Below the pieces are notes generated by a model. It saw only the letters and a list, made by a program, of their open reading frames with translations, made no database searches and was not told the origin of the DNA. 64,000 bases of DNA from CBDHDN01 sp965261585 (GTDB taxonomy: Bacteria; Pseudomonadota; Alphaproteobacteria; UBA6615), in contig CBDHDN010000019.1 in assembly GCA_965261585.1 (NCBI GenBank), positions 6,608-70,607 of the forward strand, in the 5' to 3' direction. The position numbers were made by a program, and so were the translations under genes. Shown in pieces: positions 1-6,469 of this stretch. The first letter of the stretch is position 1; the number at the start of each line of letters is the position of its first letter.

Positions 1-1014
1 GGCGACGAGTTCGTCACATCCCGCAACCTATATGGCGGGTCGATCACCCAGTTCACGCACACGTTCAAGAAGTTCGGCTGGACCGCCCATTTCGTCGACC
101 CGACGGACCCGGAGAACTTCCGCGCCGCGCTGACGCCGCGCACCAAGGCGATCTTTGCCGAGAACCTGGCCAATCCCGGCGGCATCGTCGTCGACATCGA
201 ACCGCTGGGCGCGCTGGCGCGCGAGGCCGGCATCCCGCTGATCGTCGACAACACGATGGCGACGCCCTATCTGTGCCAGCCGTTCGACTGGGGCGCCGAC
301 ATCATCGTGCACTCGATGACCAAGTTCCTCGGCGGCCACGGCACGGCGATGGGCGGCGCCGTCGTCGAAAGCGGCCGCTTCGATTGGGGCCAGAACGACA
401 AGTTCCCATCGATGACCCAGCCGGACCCGGCCTATCACGGCCTCACGTTCTACGAGACCTTCGGCGACTTCGGCTTCTCGACGAAGGTCAAGGCCGTGGC
501 GCTGCGCGACCTCGGCCCGACGCTGTCGCCGATGAACGCTTTCCAGATCCTCACCGGCATCGAGACGCTGCCGTTGCGCATGCAGCGCCACGTCGAAAAC
601 GCCCAGGCCGTGGCCGAGCACCTGGAAGGCCACCCCGCCGTCGCATGGGTCTCCTACGCCGGCCTCAAGTCGAGCCCGTTCAACGCGCTGGCGGCGAAGT
701 ACCTGCCGAAGGGCGCCGGCTCGGTCTTCACGATCGGCGTCAAGGGCGGCTACGAGACCGGCGTCGGCATGGTCGAGAGCGTCGAGCTGTTGAGCCACCT
801 CGCCAACGTCGGCGACACGCGCTCGCTGATCATCCACCCGGCCTCGACGATCCACCGCCAACTGACCGAGGAACAACGCATCGCGGCCGGCGTCGGTCCC
901 GACGTCGTGCGCTTGTCGATCGGCATCGAGACGATCGACGACATCATCGCCGACCTCGACCAGGCGCTGGACCGCGCGGTGCGTAGGGCGACCTCGGTGA
1001 GCGCCGCGGACTAG
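1..1014 (+). CDS. metY: O-acetylhomoserine aminocarboxypropyltransferase (sulfhydrylase), 3' part
   Basis: PLP enzyme of the Cys/Met-metabolism family that makes homocysteine from O-acetylhomoserine and sulfide in the cytoplasm. The 5' end lies outside the window; 337 codons are visible, open from base 1. The fragment shows the family's LYGG and FTHTFKK segments, the substrate-loop LANPGG, the cofactor aspartate in IVDNT, and the PLP-binding lysine in HSMTKF (fragment residue 108). The C-terminal SIGIETIDDIIADL block, which closes this fold, is present, so the 3' end is complete. The long FTHTFKKFGW insert favours MetY over MetZ or cystathionine synthases. The TylF-like gene starts 20 bases downstream on the same strand and may be co-transcribed. 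Confidence 0.9.
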   Translation, partial: GDEFVTSRNLYGGSITQFTHTFKKFGWTAHFVDPTDPENFRAALTPRTKAIFAENLANPGGIVVDIEPLGALAREAGIPLIVDNTMATPYLCQPFDWGADIIVHSMTKFLGGHGTAMGGAVVESGRFDWGQNDKFPSMTQPDPAYHGLTFYETFGDFGFSTKVKAVALRDLGPTLSPMNAFQILTGIETLPLRMQRHVENAQAVAEHLEGHPAVAWVSYAGLKSSPFNALAAKYLPKGAGSVFTIGVKGGYETGVGMVESVELLSHLANVGDTRSLIIHPASTIHRQLTEEQRIAAGVGPDVVRLSIGIETIDDIIADLDQALDRAVRRATSVSAAD

Positions 1015-1034
1015 GTCCGGCAAGCGGAACATTC

Positions 1035-1775
1035 ATGTTCTACGGACTGGACGAGAGCAGGCACAAGATCCTTATGCACGCGATCGGCGTGATCGATACG
1101 CTCTATAAGCGGGTCTTTCATGCCGACCACCTGATCGCGATCGAGCGCTGCGTCGGCTTTGTCGACGATCCCCGGTTCAAGGCCGCCCTCAAGAAATGCG
1201 CCACGACGGCGCAGGAGCGCAGCCTGGTCTGGCGGCTGCATACCCAGGCGTGGGCCGCCGGGCACTGTCTCGACATCCCCGGCGACTTCGTCGAATGCGG
1301 CGTCTACAAGGGGTTCTGCAGCGATTTCGTGATCAACTATCTCGACTTCGCCGACCGCCGGAAGACGTTCTTTCTGTACGACACGTTCGCCGGCATTCCA
1401 GAGGCCCATCGTGCCGACTCTCCCGTCCGGCCCGGCGGCTATCAGGAAGCCGGGCTCTACGAGGCGGCGCTGGCCCGGTTTGCGCCCTATGCCAACGTCC
1501 GGGTCGTCAAGGGCGTGGTGCCGGACGTCTTCGCGGACGTCTGCCCGGAGGCGGTCGCCTATCTGCACCTGGATATGAACTCGGCCTCGGCCGAAATCGG
1601 CGCCCTCGAGGTGCTGTTCGACCGCGTCCAACCCGGCGGCATGATCGTGCTCGACGACTATGGCTGGCAGTGGTACCGCGCCCAGAAGGAGGCCGAGGAC
1701 AAGTTCTTCGGCGCCCACGGCCACGGGGTCCTGGAGCTGCCGACCGGCCAGGGCCTCGTCGTCAAGCGGGGCTGA
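1035..1775 (+). CDS. TylF/MycF-family O-methyltransferase
   Basis: SAM-dependent methyltransferase of the macrocin O-methyltransferase (TylF) family, 246 residues. The SAM-binding motif FVECGVYKG is at residues 85-93. The metal/substrate acidic residues typical of the family are visible as LHLD (about 180) and VLDDYGW (about 207-211). TylF relatives methylate sugar hydroxyls, but the substrate here cannot be told. No glycosyltransferase or polyketide genes are nearby, so a secondary-metabolite role is not supported; free-standing members are common in alphaproteobacteria, often near surface-polysaccharide genes. ATG start 20 bases after metY. Its 3' end is followed by the palindrome at 1794-1815. 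Confidence 0.82.
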   Translation: MFYGLDESRHKILMHAIGVIDTLYKRVFHADHLIAIERCVGFVDDPRFKAALKKCATTAQERSLVWRLHTQAWAAGHCLDIPGDFVECGVYKGFCSDFVINYLDFADRRKTFFLYDTFAGIPEAHRADSPVRPGGYQEAGLYEAALARFAPYANVRVVKGVVPDVFADVCPEAVAYLHLDMNSASAEIGALEVLFDRVQPGGMIVLDDYGWQWYRAQKEAEDKFFGAHGHGVLELPTGQGLVVKRG

Positions 1776-1793
1776 GCCGGGCGCACGAGGCCG

Positions 1794-1815
1794 CGCCTTG
1801 ATCTAGATCAAGGCG
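1794..1815. promoter_or_regulatory. Perfect 22-bp palindrome with FNR/FixK-type box
   Basis: The core TTGATCTAGATCAA (1798-1811) matches the anaerobic regulator consensus TTGAT-N4-ATCAA exactly, and two further base pairs each side extend the dyad to 22 bp. There is no loop and no T-run, so it is a protein site rather than a terminator. The centre is 60 bases before the ATG of the 34-residue ORF. A class II FNR position (-41.5) would put the transcript start near 1846, just ahead of the ribosome binding site at 1854-1858. A smaller dyad (TCTGGT/ACCAGA, 1837-1851) follows. Confidence 0.6.
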
Positions 1816-1864
1816 TGCCGACGCCGTTGCCCCCAGTCTGGTGGGACCAGATTGGAGGTTCGCG

Positions 1865-1969
1865 ATGACCGAGGGCGAAATTGCCGTCCTGGCGATCGTG
1901 ATAGCCGCGGCGGCCGCGTTCTGCGCCGTTGTCGGCTGGCTGTCGGTGGCGACGCGCAGGAAAACCTGA
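1865..1969 (+). CDS. 34-residue single-pass membrane microprotein
   Basis: A small ORF (ATG to TGA) with a strong ribosome binding site GGAGG six bases before the ATG. The product has a short acidic N-terminus (MTEGE), one hydrophobic alanine/isoleucine/valine-rich helix of about 22 residues, and a basic tail (RRKT). By the positive-inside rule the N-terminus would face the periplasm. It is preceded by a perfect FNR-type box and followed by a convincing terminator, so it looks like a self-contained, probably oxygen-regulated transcription unit. The family is not recognised. A small subunit or regulator of a membrane redox complex is a guess based only on size and the FNR box. Confidence 0.6.
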   Translation: MTEGEIAVLAIVIAAAAAFCAVVGWLSVATRRKT

Positions 1970-2019
1970 GCCACTCCCTCGCTGCAATCCCCCAATTGCA
2001 GTGGTGGCTTGGGCAAGAT

Positions 2020-2056
2020 CCCGGGGCCGGCTGTCCCCTCCCCGGCCCCGGGTTTT
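2020..2056 (+). terminator. Rho-independent terminator after the microprotein
   Basis: An 11-bp GC stem (CCCGGGGCCGG / CCGGCCCCGGG) with a short C-rich loop, followed directly by TTTT. It sits between the 34-residue ORF and the convergent ytoQ gene. Confidence 0.72.
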
Positions 2057-2057
2057 G

Positions 2058-2546
2058 TCACTCGGCGGCGGCGCGGGCCGGCGGCGCCAGCTCGCCGGTG
2101 ATGGCGTAGCCGAGGGCGGCAACGACCTGCTCGGGCGTCTCGGCCACGGCCAGGGAAGCGGCGTCGACCTCCTTCAAGGCATGGTTCAGATCGGCCGCGT
2201 GCAGCGTGATCAGCGGCGTGCCGCGCGCGGCGGCATAGCCGGCATCGACGGCCGCGTTCCATTGCCGGTAGCGGTCGCCGAAGCGGACAACAACGACGTC
2301 GGCACGCTCGATCAGCGTGCGCGTGCGGATCGCGTTCAGCTTGGCGCCCTTGTGGTCGTGCCAGAACGACCGGTCCTCGGCACCGAAGATCGCCGCGGCG
2401 CAGTCGTCGCTCGTGGCATGGTCGGTGACCGGCGCCAGCAGCTCGACCGGCAGCTCGGAGGCGGCGACGCCGGCGGCTATGCGTTCGCGCCAGTCCGAGT
2501 GGATCTCACCGGACAGATAGACGCGCCAACTCGTTCGATCGGTCAT
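2058..2546 (-). CDS. ytoQ: YtoQ family protein
   Basis: 162 residues, similar in layout to the YtoQ family, which resembles nucleoside 2-deoxyribosyltransferases in fold; its biochemical role is not established. Visible family traits are YLSGEIHSDWRE near the N-terminus, the SFWHDHKGAK block, the ERADVVVVRFGD strand and the QWNAAVDAGYAAARG segment. The chosen ATG at 2546 has AAGGAG a few bases upstream; a longer frame reaches into the 25-bp tandem repeat and is unlikely to be used. It ends against the terminator that serves the opposite strand. Upstream lies the MFS gene, read in the same direction and separated by the tandem repeat. Confidence 0.8.
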   Translation of the reverse strand: MTDRTSWRVYLSGEIHSDWRERIAAGVAASELPVELLAPVTDHATSDDCAAAIFGAEDRSFWHDHKGAKLNAIRTRTLIERADVVVVRFGDRYRQWNAAVDAGYAAARGTPLITLHAADLNHALKEVDAASLAVAETPEQVVAALGYAITGELAPPARAAAE

Positions 2547-2560
2547 CTCAGTCTCCTTGC

Positions 2561-2699
2561 TATTCGGCCGTCTGCGGCTGCGGGCCATTCGGCCGCCTGC
2601 GGCTGTGGGCTATTCGGCCGCCTGCGGCTGCGGGCCATTCGGCCGCCTGCGGCTGCGGGCCATTCGGCCGCCTGCGGCTGCGGGCTATTCGGCCGCCAG
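2561..2699. repeat. 25-bp tandem repeat, five full copies and one partial
   Basis: The unit begins TATTCGGCCG or CATTCGGCCG and continues CCTGCGGCTGCGGGC. Copies start at 2561, 2586, 2611, 2636 and 2661, with a diverging sixth at 2686. The last codons and stop of the MFS gene (…AAE-stop, TAG at 2685-2687) form the innermost copy, so the array looks like slippage duplication of that gene's 3' end. Each unit contains the small dyad GCCGC-CT-GCGGC. The period is not a multiple of three, so it is non-coding. Confidence 0.85.
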
Positions 2700-3884
2700 C
2701 GGCAACGGCGCGGCCATTGGCCGGTCGCGCGGCAACAGCATAGCCGCGGCGACGACGACAATGGCGGCGGCGCCCATAGCGCCGAGCAACCAGACGAACT
2801 CTCCCGTCGCCGCCTGAATGCGGGCAACCAGCTGGATCGCCAGCGGCCCGGCGCCGAACGCCAGCACGAACTTCAGCCCGAAGGCGAGGCCGTGGCGGTG
2901 CGCCGGCACGTAGCGCGCCAGCAGCAAATTCTCGGCCGGCAGCGAGCTCGAGTTGAGCGAGACCAGCAGCACGGCAAGGGCGACCAGCGGCGGGCCGCCG
3001 ATCGCGGCGGCCGCGAACAGCACCGGCACCTGCAACAGCCAGCTGATGACGTAGACCGTCTTCAGCGGCATGCGGTCGGCCAGATGGCCCCCCAGCACCT
3101 GGGCAAAGGCGCTAACCCCGTAGACCAGCCCGACCAACAGGCCGACGCCCAGCGTGCCGTCGCCGACGATGTCGGCCAGGCGCAGGTCGAACAGCTTCGG
3201 CATCGCCGCCTGGGTCGCCTGAAAGATGATGCCCGAGACGAACATCGTCAGCAGCAGGATCGCGAAGGTCTTCATGCGATCGTCGCGGCTCGGCAGCGCC
3301 GCCGCCGGCTTCTCCGGCCCCTGCTCGGTGATGCGCCCGCTGACGAGGCACGCCAGCATGGCGACGCCGGTCGCAACCGTGACCAGGCCCGGCACGATGA
3401 ACGCGGCGCGCCAGCCCACGCCATCGGCGAGGCCGCCGGCGACGATCCCGGCCATGGCGATGCCGAGGCCGCCGAAGATGCCGTTGAAGGCGAGGATCTT
3501 GCCGCCGCTGCCGATCGAGTTGCGGATGACCCAGGGGATGCCGACCGGATGATAGATGGCGGCGAACGCGCCGATGCCGGCCAACGCCCAGACCAGGCTC
3601 GACGAGCCGCCGGCGAGCCCGGCGGCGACGGAAGAGCCGCCCATGCCGATGAAGAAGATGACCATCATGCCGGTCATCGACCAGCGGTTGGCGAGCCAGC
3701 CGGCCGGCAGCGCCACGGCACCAACGAGGATCGCGCCCAGCGTCCACAGCGCGATCAGCTCATGATTCGGCATCGCCCAGACATCTTCCAGCGTCAGGGC
3801 GATCGTGAAGTAGAACGCCGTGAACATGTGGATGTAGCTGTGGCCAATCGCCGAGAACAACAGTGACAGGCGCGCCGAGCTCAT
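2685..3884 (-). CDS. MFS transporter
   Basis: Major facilitator superfamily permease, 399 residues from the ATG at 3884 (MSSARLSLLFSAIGHSY). About twelve hydrophobic segments can be traced, and the loop between segments 2 and 3 carries the degenerate MFS motif GWLANRW. A second half-repeat has GGHLADRMPLK. The N-terminal GHSYIHMFTAFYFTIAL segment and HPVGIPWVIRN resemble fosmidomycin-resistance-like or sugar-phosphate MFS proteins, but the substrate cannot be assigned. A frame extending 35 residues further upstream is basic and Pro/Ser-rich, and probably not translated. The stop codon is embedded in the 25-bp tandem array. Confidence 0.85.
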   Translation of the reverse strand: MSSARLSLLFSAIGHSYIHMFTAFYFTIALTLEDVWAMPNHELIALWTLGAILVGAVALPAGWLANRWSMTGMMVIFFIGMGGSSVAAGLAGGSSSLVWALAGIGAFAAIYHPVGIPWVIRNSIGSGGKILAFNGIFGGLGIAMAGIVAGGLADGVGWRAAFIVPGLVTVATGVAMLACLVSGRITEQGPEKPAAALPSRDDRMKTFAILLLTMFVSGIIFQATQAAMPKLFDLRLADIVGDGTLGVGLLVGLVYGVSAFAQVLGGHLADRMPLKTVYVISWLLQVPVLFAAAAIGGPPLVALAVLLVSLNSSSLPAENLLLARYVPAHRHGLAFGLKFVLAFGAGPLAIQLVARIQAATGEFVWLLGAMGAAAIVVVAAAMLLPRDRPMAAPLPLAAE

Positions 3885-4088
3885 GGTCCGTACAATGCCA
3901 GCGGCGCGGCTGCGCGGCAACCGCGGGCGCCCGCATGGCTGCCATGCGTGTGGGCTGGATGCGCTCGCCCGCCTTGAGCTGCCCCCCAACTTGCAACTCA
4001 GCGTGAGAGTCCGGTTGGTCGACTGTGCCCTGGTGGGTGCTCGTCGTCATCTGTCCGGGGAAACGTCCCTGGACAAACAGAAGAGGTG

Positions 4089-4712
4089 TCAGTCGAAAAA
4101 TTTGTCGATATCGTCCTGCAAAAGACCCCTGCCCTTCAGTTGCGGGCCACTGAGGAGCTTCTCGTCTGCGGTCTTCTCCCGGTCCGCCCGCACCACGACC
4201 TCGGCCAGCTGCTCCTTGCCCCAGAGATCGACAAGCGCGTTAACCCGCTCTTCGACGTAGGTGATGGACCTGACCACCTTGTTGATCCGCTGGCCGGTGA
4301 TGTCCTGGAAAGAGCAGGCCTTGAACACCTCGTTGCCGTTGGCGGCGATCTGGTCAAGCAGCGCCACCTGGTCGGGATCGCTGATCCGCTTGCGCAGATT
4401 ACCGATGGCGTCTTCATTGCTCTCCATACATTCCATGCTCGTGTTGGTGGCCTCTTCCGTGGCCTCGACGATGGCGTCCAACTGATCGCCCGTGCTGTCG
4501 AATTTGTGCTCCTCGTCGGCCGGCCGGTCGATGGCGGCAATCTCCTGACGGACGCGCTGGACATAGCGCCACAGGCCTTCGAACTCCTGCCTCAACAGGT
4601 CCATCGATGTAATCTCCATAGCCGACGCAACCTTTGACTTCGGACTGACAAGGGACGGCTGGGGAATCGGACGATACCGGCTCCCTGAGTCGGACCCGAT
4701 TTCCTTGGACAC
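4089..4712 (-). CDS. cheZ: CheZ-type CheY-P phosphatase, 5' end replaced by IS DNA
   Basis: Chemotaxis phosphatase that dephosphorylates CheY-P. The 207-codon frame has the CheZ core SFQDITGQRI, with the catalytic Asp137 and Gln141 spaced as in the family, in a helical region, and the C-terminal CheY-docking tail LLQDDIDKFFD. The first ten codons (from a GTG at 4712) lie inside the IS3-like element. Joining across that element at its 14-bp duplication gives a native start ATG at 6123-6125 reading MGAIGSRYRP, so the insertion hit codon 5 or so. The domain is intact, but native promoter and ribosome site are now 1.4 kb away and no good SD precedes the GTG. Probably silenced. Confidence 0.8.
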   Translation of the reverse strand: MSKEIGSDSGSRYRPIPQPSLVSPKSKVASAMEITSMDLLRQEFEGLWRYVQRVRQEIAAIDRPADEEHKFDSTGDQLDAIVEATEEATNTSMECMESNEDAIGNLRKRISDPDQVALLDQIAANGNEVFKACSFQDITGQRINKVVRSITYVEERVNALVDLWGKEQLAEVVVRADREKTADEKLLSGPQLKGRGLLQDDIDKFFD

Positions 4713-4743
4713 AGAATTGGCTTAATCGAAGTGTCCAAGGAGG
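4703..4743 (+). promoter_or_regulatory. Hairpin that can mask the orfA ribosome binding site
   Basis: CCTTGGACAC (4703-4712, part of the left terminal repeat) is complementary to GTGTCCAAGG (4731-4740). The second arm overlaps the Shine-Dalgarno AAGGAGG at 4737-4743. A transcript entering from outside the element would fold and hide the SD; one starting inside would not. The same arrangement exists in copy 2 (about 54163-54203). Confidence 0.5.
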
Positions 4744-4751
4744 ACCGGAAC

Positions 4752-5162
4752 ATGACCGATAATTTTGAGAAGAAAGTTGCTGTTGATGGGCCTGTGGTAA
4801 ATGCGGGCGAGCTTGGCTCGTCCACGTTTTCCCCAGGCCAGGCTTTGCCGGCAGGCCCGCTGGGACTTGGCCAGCGATGGACGGTGGCGCGCAAGCGTGA
4901 GGTCGTTCTGCGGCTTTTGCGTGACGAGCCGGTGCAACTTCTGTCGCGCCAGTTGGGCGTAGAGATCTTCCGGCTCGAGCAGTGGCGTGAGAAAGCGATC
5001 GGCGGGATCGACGCCTCGCTCAAGCAACGCAAGGGCGATCCGGTGCAGGCGGAACTGGATAGCGCCATGAAGCGGATCGGAGAGTTGACCATGCAGGTGG
5101 AACTGCTGGAGGCCAAGACGGAGACCTTCGGCCCTTTGGGGCGGCGGAGGTCGCGGCGATGA
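4752..5162 (+). CDS. IS3-like transposase OrfA, copy 1
   Basis: 136-residue DNA-binding subunit. A helix-turn-helix lies around RWTVARKREVVLRLLRDEPVQLLSRQLGVEIFRLEQW, followed by a heptad-rich tail (MKRIGELTMQVELLEAK) of the leucine-zipper kind used by IS3-family OrfA proteins. The ATG at 4752 is preceded by AAGGAGG eight bases upstream; an in-frame GTG at 4731 lies within the SD hairpin and is less likely. The stop overlaps the orfB start as ATGA, suggesting translational coupling; orfB is in the -1 frame, as usual for the family, but I see no strong slippery heptamer at the junction. Confidence 0.88.
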   Translation: MTDNFEKKVAVDGPVVNAGELGSSTFSPGQALPAGPLGLGQRWTVARKREVVLRLLRDEPVQLLSRQLGVEIFRLEQWREKAIGGIDASLKQRKGDPVQAELDSAMKRIGELTMQVELLEAKTETFGPLGRRRSRR

Positions 5163-6064
5163 GTGCCGCCACCTCGCCCGGCACGGGTCTGGCCTACGGC
5201 CTGCGGCGGGTCTGCGCCGCCTGGGGCATGGCCCGCTCCTCGTTCTACGCCATGACCTCCGGCCAGCACGCCGAGCAGCCGCCGGCAAAGCGTCGGGGAC
5301 CGAAGCCCGCGATCTCGGACCAGGCGCTGCTGGTGGCGATCGAAGCCGACCTGGAGGCATCGCCCAGGGAGGGCGAGGGCTACCGCAAGGTCTGGGCTCG
5401 GCTTCGGGTCTGTCGCGACATCCGGGTTGCCCGCAAGCGGGTGCTCCGCCTGATGCGCGAGAACAATCTGCTCTCGCCCCATCGCTGCCGCCGCCGTGGC
5501 GGCAATCCCCATGACGGTGAGATCATCACTCATGCCCCGAACCTCATGTGGGGCACCGATGGCGTTCGGGTGTTCACGGTGGACGACGGCTGGGGCTGGA
5601 TCTTCACCGCCGTCGAGCATTGGAACGCCGAGTGTGTCGGCTGGCATGTCTGCAAGCGCGGCGACCGCTTCGCCGCCCTGCAGCCGATCTCCATGGGGCT
5701 TGCCGGGCTGTATGGCTCGACCGCGGCCGGCGCGGCTCGGGGGCTGGCCTTGCGGATGGATCACGGCTCCCAGTATCTGTCGGACCACTTCACCAACCAG
5801 ATCAAGTTCTGGGGCATCCAGCCGTCCTACGCCTTCGTCGCCGAGCCCCAGACCAACGGCGTCGCCGAGCGGTTCAATCGCACGCTGAAGGAACAGATCA
5901 TCCATGGTCGCATCTACCGCAACATCGCGGAGCTGCGGGACGCCGTCCGCGACTTCGTCGAACTCTACAATGCCCAGTGGATCGTCGAAAAGAACGGCTA
6001 CCTGAGCCCCGCTCAAGCTCGTCAGGCGTGGCACGCCGCGATCTCAATCAGGCCCGCCGCGTGA
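5159..6064 (+). CDS. IS3-like transposase OrfB (integrase core), copy 1
   Basis: 301-residue catalytic subunit with an rve/DDE integrase core. The triad is visible as Asp134 (WGTDGV), Asp201 (RMDHGSQY) and Glu237 (NGVAERFNRTLKEQ). The N-terminal RSSFYA segment and YRKVWARLR block are typical of IS3-family OrfB (HTH_21-like). The C-terminus has ELYNAQWIVEKNGYLSP, a variant of the family's RPH…L-PA motif. ATG overlaps the orfA stop. Frame intact, so the element is probably active. Differs from copy 2 by a few substitutions (Arg70/Trp, Trp145/Leu). Confidence 0.92.
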   Translation: MSAATSPGTGLAYGLRRVCAAWGMARSSFYAMTSGQHAEQPPAKRRGPKPAISDQALLVAIEADLEASPREGEGYRKVWARLRVCRDIRVARKRVLRLMRENNLLSPHRCRRRGGNPHDGEIITHAPNLMWGTDGVRVFTVDDGWGWIFTAVEHWNAECVGWHVCKRGDRFAALQPISMGLAGLYGSTAAGAARGLALRMDHGSQYLSDHFTNQIKFWGIQPSYAFVAEPQTNGVAERFNRTLKEQIIHGRIYRNIAELRDAVRDFVELYNAQWIVEKNGYLSPAQARQAWHAAISIRPAA

Positions 6065-6178
6065 GACAAACTTGTGTCCAAGGAACCGGGTGCGCTACAC
6101 GATACCGGCTCCCAATAGCGCCCATGCCGTACCAACGAGCGACCCGCGAGGGGATGCCGAGGTACTGGGACAGTGAGC

Positions 6179-6287
6179 CTAGTGCACCGACTCAGTCAGA
6201 GCCGTCACAGTGGAAACCTGATTCTGAATACAAAACAACGGGTTGCTCCAGCGCACGGTGAATCATTTGTCTGGATCGGTGCACTAG
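6179..6287. mobile_element. MITE type 1, copy 1 (109 bp)
   Basis: Begins CTAGTGCACCGA and ends with its exact complement TCGGTGCACTAG; the terminal repeat extends imperfectly to about 22 bp. No coding capacity. The last four bases (CTAG, 6284-6287) are also the first four of the next copy, so the second copy landed in the CTAG boundary of the first. This fits a TA-duplicating, CTAG-preferring mechanism such as that of IS630/mariner elements. Confidence 0.85.
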
Positions 6288-6392
6288 TGCACCGACTCAG
6301 TCAGAGCCGTCACAGTGGAAACCTGATTCTGAATACAAAACAACGGGTTGCTCCAGCGCACGGTGAATCATTTGTCTGGATCGGTGCACTAG
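6284..6392. mobile_element. MITE type 1, copy 2 (109 bp), head-to-tail with copy 1
   Basis: Apparently identical to copy 1 along its length, same orientation, sharing the CTAG at 6284-6287. Lies between the displaced cheZ start region and the IS256 element. The 77 bases that follow (6393-6469) hold no recognisable gene. Confidence 0.85.
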
Positions 6393-6469
6393 TATCTCTG
6401 CCCTACTAAGCAGTGGTTAACGGGCTTGACTTGGTTTCCGCCAGCATATGGCCGGCTCGGCGCTGCGCG

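Larger units (their letters stand above)
4686..6099 (+). mobile_element. IS3-like insertion sequence, copy 1 (1414 bp)
   Basis: Boundaries come from comparing this copy with the inverted one at 52807-54220. Ends are TGAGTCGGACCCG… and …CGGGTGCGCTACA. The imperfect terminal repeats of about 26 bp share ACCCG and TTCCTTGGACAC, and the ends are TG…CA as in the IS3 family. It carries orfA and orfB overlapping as ATGA. Flanks are an exact 14-bp direct repeat, CGATACCGGCTCCC, at 4672-4685 and 6100-6113. The two copies differ at only a few bases (for example OrfA Ser/Leu, OrfB Arg/Trp and Trp/Leu), so transposition is recent. It interrupts cheZ. Confidence 0.93.

Noticed and set aside
1035..1775. 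Part of a macrolide-type biosynthetic cluster because of the TylF similarity
   Set aside because: No polyketide, sugar or regulator genes of such clusters are nearby; free-standing TylF homologues are common.
1794..1815. Terminator for the TylF-like gene
   Set aside because: A perfect dyad with no loop and no T-run, and its core matches the FNR/FixK consensus exactly.
2561..2699. CRISPR array
   Set aside because: Units are directly adjacent with no spacers, the period is 25 bp, and no cas genes are present.
1929..3866. A 645-codon plus-strand frame over ytoQ, the tandem repeat and the MFS gene
   Set aside because: It runs through the 25-bp repeat and mirrors two genes on the other strand; composition is low complexity and no domain is seen.
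6393..6469. A continuation of the chemoreceptor on the far side of the IS256 element
   Set aside because: Joining the flanks at the GCTGCGCG repeat gives no methyl-accepting signalling sequence in any frame.
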